From contig JAFQDR010000130.1 of NCBI GenBank assembly GCA_017415945.1, positions 1 to 19,929 of the forward strand: a stretch of 19,929 bases of DNA. Direction: 5' to 3'. This DNA is from Oscillospiraceae bacterium. GTDB taxonomy: Bacteria > Bacillota_A > Clostridia > Oscillospirales > Oscillospiraceae. The stretch's first letter is position 1. Every line of letters begins with the position of its first letter. The notes beneath the pieces were generated by a model. It saw only the letters and a list, made by a program, of their open reading frames with translations. It searched no databases and was not told the origin of the DNA. Below are positions 16,501 through 19,929 of this stretch, piece after piece. Both the position numbers and the translations under genes were made by a program.

Positions 16501-17040
16501 CCCGCAGTCATGGAAAACCCCTTCACGGACATCAGCGAAGCTGACTGGTACTTCGCCCCCGTCATGTGGGCAAAGGCCGAGGGTGTCACAGGCGGCAAGA
16601 CCGCAACCACCTTTGCTCCCAATGAGGGCTGCACCCGTGCACAGGTGGTCACCTTCCTGTGGGCAGCCAACGGCAAGCCCATGCCCGCCGCAATGCACAA
16701 TCCCTTCACCGATGTGCCCAATGACGCATGGTACGCCAATGCCGTGCTGTGGGCAGTGGAGCAGGGCATCACAGGCGGCACCTCCCCGGACACCTTCTCC
16801 CCCGATGCCACCTGCACCAGAGCCCAGATCGCCACCTTCCTGTACGCCGCCGCGGGTAAGCCCGAGGTCAGCGGCAAGAGCAGCTTCGCTGATGTTGCGG
16901 ACAGCGACTGGTTTGCCAAGCCCGTCATTTGGGCAAAGGAAAACGAGGTCACCGGCGGCATCAGCCCCACAGAGTTCGGCCCCAATCAGGTATGCACCAG
17001 AGCACAGGTAGTCACCTTCCTGTATAAGGTCTACGGCTAA
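13597..17040 (+). CDS. large secreted multidomain SLH protein (CAP-like, pseudo-peptidase, BspA-type LRR)
   Basis: An 1147-residue secreted protein. The signal peptide ends near TAHAA (residue 30). A CAP/SCP-like domain follows (about 35-165), with ENRPNG at 90 in place of the usual HTRPDG. Then come a Big2-like domain (about 180-287), a beta-rich module (about 288-375) and a Pro-Thr linker (about 380-393). Residues about 415-550 look like the papain-like domain of the neighbouring protein, but Asp461 and Asp501 stand where Cys and His are expected. Residues 585-865 are BspA-type leucine-rich repeats (LRR_5), and about 870-968 carry CxxC-bearing segments (ICADCGE, CTMCGE). Three SLH domains finish the protein (about 974-1147). 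The start at 13597 follows AAGGAGG. LRR arrays of this type often bind host or microbial surfaces, so a surface display or adhesion role is inferred. Confidence 0.85.
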   Translation: MKLFRRIFALLIAMVLLCGMLPVGTTAHAANTVSFSMEGIFDYELSAELAGRIMDTRQEQAFIFSMKADGDLNDYAMTRAAEIYACATENRPNGEHWKHVLEMPFYIEETVQFYTFAKTVEEAYTNMFDGIPLRDNKYKSIGAGCFSQKGSDIKAWVVFASTAEMETPHQNKGIVSKEVTIDIKPSNLNGVLQHQYFSNAHCACYLIKGTTIGTAMELRNMGNSDVIITPSKINYAYTTTDPSVITFDNNAHTITAKSVGKAELGIAVDGQPINFISTQSSVEVYDTPVLTHEIYSNAIHVYYGDFPVSAMNDITLYCRGTKDELWTKCNIERDSTYDHYITDPTETYTFVVRYWDDYLDDWVIIGEPLVVQLGDAPVVTPEPTPTPTPTPSPAGLWLPTEADLPNRTTEPAAEEVTAEMERIFTDIYPWGTEWHDPNDAYWIKPSYSWQGGADHEEGNGDVAFAMAVSDLVFGKLPARSVLHMSAADLRPGDIIITNHYDCLIVLDATPQYVDAVSTMSINSSGWQEDIVKSLLYPLDVMDSKINYVLTRYASDSPGVDALHPSIVPESAEPVAAKTVSTYINYIYTSAIRWTFTADGTLYLEGYGSPGYGDDGWTVYQDEIKRVVFGNGVTGVLQETFSNYTALEEVVLSDTVDEIRRSTFTNCPNLKSIQFGKGLKSIDENAFKYSGLESLRLPDGLESIGDYAFTSCESLQTLYVPASVTQWGTNVFTSCNALEELTLEEGLTCLGYSAFNHLETLKTASIPGSIKTVPQRAFYFSNLETVILEEGVEVLDEYAFGYCKQLKEIHLPNSLTTVENNVFRDCDNVTDVYFYGTEAEWAEVSIGTSNDCLDGSWWNLTTIHFVDESTCFHKNITVLPAVAPTCTETGLTEGKICADCGELLTPQDAVPILDHDYVEVKRTEATCSTSGSLEFVCTRDRNHRYIKFLAPTGVHSYENGFCTMCGEEEPAVMENPFTDISEADWYFAPVMWAKAEGVTGGKTATTFAPNEGCTRAQVVTFLWAANGKPMPAAMHNPFTDVPNDAWYANAVLWAVEQGITGGTSPDTFSPDATCTRAQIATFLYAAAGKPEVSGKSSFADVADSDWFAKPVIWAKENEVTGGISPTEFGPNQVCTRAQVVTFLYKVYG

Positions 17041-17054
17041 AATCCCACCCCATC

Positions 17055-17088
17055 AAAACCATCCTCACCAAAATGAGGATGGTTTTTT
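17055..17088 (+). terminator. terminator of the large SLH protein gene
   Basis: A 13-bp perfect stem (AAAACCATCCTCA against TGAGGATGGTTTT) with a 6-base loop is followed by a T-run. It starts 14 bases after the stop codon. Confidence 0.95.
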
Positions 17089-17104
17089 CATGGAGCAGCT
17101 TCCC

Positions 17105-17133
17105 TTGTTTTTCCCACCTTTTTGTGATATCCT
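17105..17133 (+). promoter_or_regulatory. candidate promoter of cardiolipin synthase
   Basis: TTGTTT (17105-17110), a 17-base spacer and TATCCT (17128-17133) lie 40 bases before the start codon. The boxes are imperfect; position between a terminator and a gene start is the main support. Confidence 0.45.
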
Positions 17134-17173
17134 ATAGGTTAAGCATTTTATTCTGTTCGGGAGACACGCACCT

Positions 17174-18697
17174 ATGAAACTTAAAGAACTCCTGTCATTG
17201 ATCTTCACTCGATTTTTCGTATTTGCCGTAGCCCTGCTGCTGCAGGTCTGCTGGTTCCTGCTGGGCATCACCGCCCTGAGCAATTACAGCGAATGGTTCT
17301 CTCTGGCCCTGGGGCTGCTGAGCCTGCTGGTGGTCATTGTCATCATCAACGGGGACTCCAAGCTCCCCTACAAGCTGGCATGGATCGTACCCATCCTGCT
17401 GTTCCCCCTGCTGGGGGGCGTGCTGTACCTGATCAGCGGCGGCAAGGCACCGAAAAAGATGCTTCGCAAGGCCATGGAAAGCCAGCAGAAGCGCAGCAAG
17501 CACACCCTGCCCGACTGTTCGGAAACCTTGAAAACCATCTCCGAGCGCCATCTGCAAAGCCAGAGCCGCTATCTCATCCGTCAGGACTTCCCCGTATACG
17601 GCGATACGGATGTGAAGTATTACCCCTTGGGGGATGAGGGCTACGGGGATTTCCTCGACGCCTTGGAGAGTGCGGAGAAATTCATTTTCATGGAATACTT
17701 TATCATCACCCCCGGCAAGCTGTGGGACAGCATTGTGGACATTCTTGCCCGCAAGGCTGCGGAGGGTGTGGATGTACGGCTGATTTACGACGATGTGGGC
17801 TGCAAATCCGCCCGCTACGATAAGCAGCTGAAAAAGCGGGGCATCAAGGCCATTGCCTTCAACCCCTTTATCCCCATTTACTCCACCATTATGAACAACC
17901 GTGACCACCGCAAGATCCTTGTGGTGGACGGCAATACCGCCTTCACGGGAGGCATCAATCTGGCCGATGAATACATCAACGAGATTGAAAAATACGGTCA
18001 TTGGAAGGACAGCTTCGTACGCCTAAAGGGTGCGGGGGTCTGGAGCCTGACCCTCATGTTCCTGCAGCTGTGGAACGCCCTGCGGCCCACAGACAGCAGC
18101 TTCACCCCCTACCGTCCCACCGAGGCTTTCCACAGCGAGGGCTTCGTGCAGCCCTACTGTGACTCCCCTCTGGACCACGAGTATCTGGGAGAAAATGTAT
18201 ACCTGAACATCATCAACAACGCCTATCATTATGTGTATATCATGACGCCCTACCTGATTTTGGACGAGGAGCTGAACACCGCCCTGCAGCTGGCAGCCAA
18301 GCGGGGCGTGGATGTGCGTATCCTGACCCCGGGCATCCCCGACAAACGCACGGTCTGGCATCTGACACGGGCCCATTACCCCCAGCTTTTGGAGGCAGGG
18401 GTGCGTATTTTTGAATATACTCCCGGGTTCCTCCACTCCAAAAATGTAGTCTGTGATGACGAGCTGGCGGTTGTGGGCACCATCAACATGGACTACCGCA
18501 GCCTGTGCCTGCACTTTGAAAATGCCTGCCTGTTCATCGGCGGAAATATCATCACGGATGTGCGGGAGGACTGCGAGCGCACCATGCAGGTCTGCAAAGA
18601 GATCACCCTGAAGGAGATCCATAAAAACCGCCGCACCGCAGGCCTGTTCCACAGCATTTATTATGCGATTTTGCGGCTTTTGGCCCCTCTGCTGTAA
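17174..18697 (+). CDS. cls: cardiolipin synthase (PLD superfamily)
   Basis: A membrane enzyme that joins two phosphatidylglycerols to make cardiolipin and glycerol. The product has 507 residues, as usual for bacterial Cls. The hydrophobic N-terminus holds about three segments (10-33, 38-59, 68-88). Two PLD catalytic motifs follow: HRKILVVD (His245, Lys247, Asp252) and HSKNVVCD (His421, Lys423, Asp428), each trailed by the typical GGINLADEY and GTINMDYRS sequences. The start at 17174 has only a weak GGGAG site about 10 bases upstream, but it fits the family N-terminus. It forms a single-gene unit with a terminator at 18855-18900 beyond a palindromic repeat. Confidence 0.95.
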   Translation: MKLKELLSLIFTRFFVFAVALLLQVCWFLLGITALSNYSEWFSLALGLLSLLVVIVIINGDSKLPYKLAWIVPILLFPLLGGVLYLISGGKAPKKMLRKAMESQQKRSKHTLPDCSETLKTISERHLQSQSRYLIRQDFPVYGDTDVKYYPLGDEGYGDFLDALESAEKFIFMEYFIITPGKLWDSIVDILARKAAEGVDVRLIYDDVGCKSARYDKQLKKRGIKAIAFNPFIPIYSTIMNNRDHRKILVVDGNTAFTGGINLADEYINEIEKYGHWKDSFVRLKGAGVWSLTLMFLQLWNALRPTDSSFTPYRPTEAFHSEGFVQPYCDSPLDHEYLGENVYLNIINNAYHYVYIMTPYLILDEELNTALQLAAKRGVDVRILTPGIPDKRTVWHLTRAHYPQLLEAGVRIFEYTPGFLHSKNVVCDDELAVVGTINMDYRSLCLHFENACLFIGGNIITDVREDCERTMQVCKEITLKEIHKNRRTAGLFHSIYYAILRLLAPLL

Positions 18698-18709
18698 GGG
18701 CTCCGCACC

Positions 18710-18768
18710 AAATCTGCCCCCCTTGCCTAAAGGGGGGTGCCTGAGCCTGTCGAGGGCGGGGGGATTCT
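18710..18768. repeat. intergenic C-rich palindromic repeat (copy 1)
   Basis: Nested palindromes: CCCCCCTTGCCTAAAGGGGGG in the left part, enclosed by an outer AATC-type arm that pairs imperfectly with GGGGGGATT at the right end. It belongs to the same loose class as the element at 18798-18845 in inverse layout. Similar elements recur in gut Clostridia genomes (recalled). Non-coding. Confidence 0.6.
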
Positions 18769-18797
18769 TGAAACTACGTTATTTTCGTGGCAAAAAC

Positions 18798-18845
18798 AAC
18801 CCCTCCGTCAGCTACGCTGACACCTCCCCTTACACAGGGGAGGCC
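18798..18845. repeat. intergenic palindromic repeat (copy 2)
   Basis: Two adjacent hairpins: GTCAGC / GCTGAC (around TAC, from 18807) and CCTCCCCT / AGGGGAGG (around TACAC, 18823-18843). The element starts with ACCCCTCC. This double hairpin with a shared CCCCTCC head is a recurrent intergenic type in Oscillospirales (recalled). It precedes the cls terminator. Confidence 0.7.
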
Positions 18846-18854
18846 TATGAAATT

Positions 18855-18900
18855 ATGCAAAAACACAGCAAATCCCATGGTTTGCTGTGCCTTTTTATGC
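18855..18900 (+). terminator. terminator between cls and metK
   Basis: CACAGCAAA (18864-18872) pairs perfectly with TTTGCTGTG (18881-18889) around an 8-base loop. An A-run lies to the left and CCTTTTT to the right, and GCA/TGC closes the base. It is suitable for ending cls transcripts and possibly works in both directions. Confidence 0.8.
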
Positions 18901-18945
18901 AAATCTCCAATTGTATAAAAGATACAAAATTTCCCGTGAATTCTG

Positions 18946-18974
18946 TTGACAAAACACAAAAAACTTGCTATCAT
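18946..18974 (+). promoter_or_regulatory. metK promoter
   Basis: A consensus TTGACA (18946-18951), a 17-base spacer and TATCAT (18969-18974). This is a strong promoter placed about 50 bases before the riboswitch aptamer. Confidence 0.85.
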
Positions 18975-19022
18975 ATCAAAGCTGTCCGAACGAGGGACGC
19001 TGAAATAACATTTACATATATG

Positions 19023-19121
19023 CCTTATCAAGAGTGGTGGAGGGAACGGCCCTGTGAAGCCCGGCAACCTGTTTATGGAAACAAGGTGCCAAATCCGACG
19101 GTGTAAGATCGACAGATGAGG
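19023..19121 (+). ncRNA. SAM-I (S-box) riboswitch aptamer
   Basis: The core matches the SAM-I consensus: AGAGTGGTGGAGGGA, GGCCC, TGAAGCCCGGCAACC, then GGTGCCAAATCC and a closing AGATGAG. P1 is formed by CCTTATC (19023-19029) and GATGAGG (19115-19121) with one G-U pair. It binds S-adenosylmethionine and shuts off the downstream gene, here the SAM synthetase, which gives direct product feedback. The alternative antiterminator pairing was not resolved by eye. Confidence 0.97.
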
Positions 19122-19141
19122 GCCTGACTTCCTTTATTCGA

Positions 19142-19165
19142 CTCCGCCGATCGGTGGGGTTTTTT
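19142..19165 (+). terminator. riboswitch-controlled terminator before metK
   Basis: CTCCGCC (19142-19148) pairs with GGTGGGG (19153-19159, two G-U pairs) around GATC, followed by six Ts. It lies 20 bases after the SAM-I aptamer and 66 bases before metK, as expected of a transcriptional off-switch. Confidence 0.85.
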
Positions 19166-19231
19166 CTTTTGTCTAAAACTCCGATCACTCTTCCAAACTA
19201 TACTATATTCTTTGAAAGGTGGAACATCATC

Positions 19232-19929
19232 ATGGCAAGACGTCTGTTTACTTCCGAATCCGTAACCGAGGGACATCCCGATAAAATCTGCGACCAGATC
19301 TCCGACGCAGTTCTGGACGCTATGCTCGAAAAGGACCCCGCATCCCGCGTGGCCTGCGAAACCACCGTCACCACCGGTCTGGTGCACATCATGGGTGAGA
19401 TCACTACCAGCTGCTATGTTGATATCCCCACCATCGCTCGTGAGGTCGTCCGCGACATTGGCTACGACCGCGCAAAGTTCGGCTTCGACTGCGACACCTG
19501 CGCAGTGCTCACCAGCATCGACGAACAGTCCGCTGACATTGCACTGGGCGTTGACAACTCTCTGGAAGCCAAGGAAGGCGGCGAGCTGGGCAACGGCGCA
19601 GGGGACCAGGGCATTATGTTCGGCTACGCCTGCACCGAAACCAAGGAGCTGATGCCTCTGGCCATCTCTCTGGCACACAAGCTGGCAAAGCAGCTGGCCG
19701 ATATCCGCAAGGACGGCACCTGCGCATACCTGCGCCCCGACGGCAAGACTCAGGTCACCGTGGAATACGACGAAGCAGGCAAGCCCTTCCGCGTAGACAC
19801 CATCGTTATCTCCACCCAGCACGCGCCCGAAGCCACTAACGAGCAGATCCGCGCAGACATGATGCAGCACGTTGTTGCTCCCATCGTTCCCGCTGAGCTG
19901 CTGGACGAAAACACCAAGTACTACATCAA
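19232..19929 (+). CDS. metK: S-adenosylmethionine synthetase, C-terminus cut by window edge
   Basis: MetK makes S-adenosylmethionine from methionine and ATP in the cytoplasm. About 232 of the usual 390-400 residues are present and the frame is open to the window end. The signature GHPDK (14-18) carries the substrate-contacting His15, and the ATP-binding [12 protein letters not shown] lies at 122-133. The start at 19232 follows AAAGGTGG by about 10 bases. Expression is controlled by the SAM-I riboswitch and terminator just upstream. Confidence 0.97.
   Translation, partial: MARRLFTSESVTEGHPDKICDQISDAVLDAMLEKDPASRVACETTVTTGLVHIMGEITTSCYVDIPTIAREVVRDIGYDRAKFGFDCDTCAVLTSIDEQSADIALGVDNSLEAKEGGELGNGAGDQGIMFGYACTETKELMPLAISLAHKLAKQLADIRKDGTCAYLRPDGKTQVTVEYDEAGKPFRVDTIVISTQHAPEATNEQIRADMMQHVVAPIVPAELLDENTKYYI

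Noticed and set aside
18663..19106. Open frame overlapping the cls end, repeats, metK promoter and riboswitch
   Set aside because: It runs through a terminator, two palindromic repeats and a SAM-I aptamer, and it resembles no protein.

Overview
The window looks like a chromosomal piece of a Gram-positive Clostridia bacterium, most likely of the Oscillospirales (Oscillospiraceae/Ruminococcaceae-like gut lineage). The grounds are strong AGGAGG-type ribosome binding sites, a HrcA/CIRCE-controlled groESL operon, a SAM-I riboswitch, secreted SLH-domain proteins with BspA-type leucine-rich repeats, a CD1247-type zinc-ribbon protein beside efp, and several families of short intergenic palindromes. 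No database could be searched, so the taxonomy is an inference.

Layout. Positions 1-5515 are read on the minus strand. A response regulator, a sensor histidine kinase and a YqeG-type HAD phosphatase overlap end to end and form one operon (5515 to 2888). Then come the Xaa-Pro aminopeptidase pepP, efp with its own promoter and terminator, a CD1247-like zinc-ribbon protein, and the start of a second zinc-ribbon protein cut by the window edge. From 5704 on, genes are on the plus strand: a D-alanyl-D-alanine carboxypeptidase divergent from the two-component operon, a 500-bp non-coding stretch rich in inverted repeats, a THUMP-type RNA methyltransferase, a diacylglycerol-kinase-family lipid kinase, groES-groEL, two secreted SLH proteins in tandem, cardiolipin synthase, and metK behind a SAM-I riboswitch (metK is cut by the right edge).

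How the genes fit together. Much of the window concerns the cell envelope. The two-component system resembles WalRK/PhoPR and lies back to back with a peptidoglycan-trimming carboxypeptidase. The lipid kinase and cardiolipin synthase act on membrane phospholipids. The two SLH proteins should be displayed on the wall: one has an intact papain/CHAP-like cysteine peptidase fold, and the other carries what looks like a related domain that has lost its catalytic residues, plus a CAP-like domain and a leucine-rich-repeat array. The rest is core housekeeping: EF-P, PepP, GroESL, RNA methyltransferase and MetK.

The most interesting non-genic signal is a set of at least seven short intergenic hairpins that begin with GTAGGG. 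They keep a foldable stem while the stem sequence changes, including a G-U compensated pair change. Several are arranged as inverted pairs about 61 bp apart. A second highly structured 240-bp block lies at 7208-7450.
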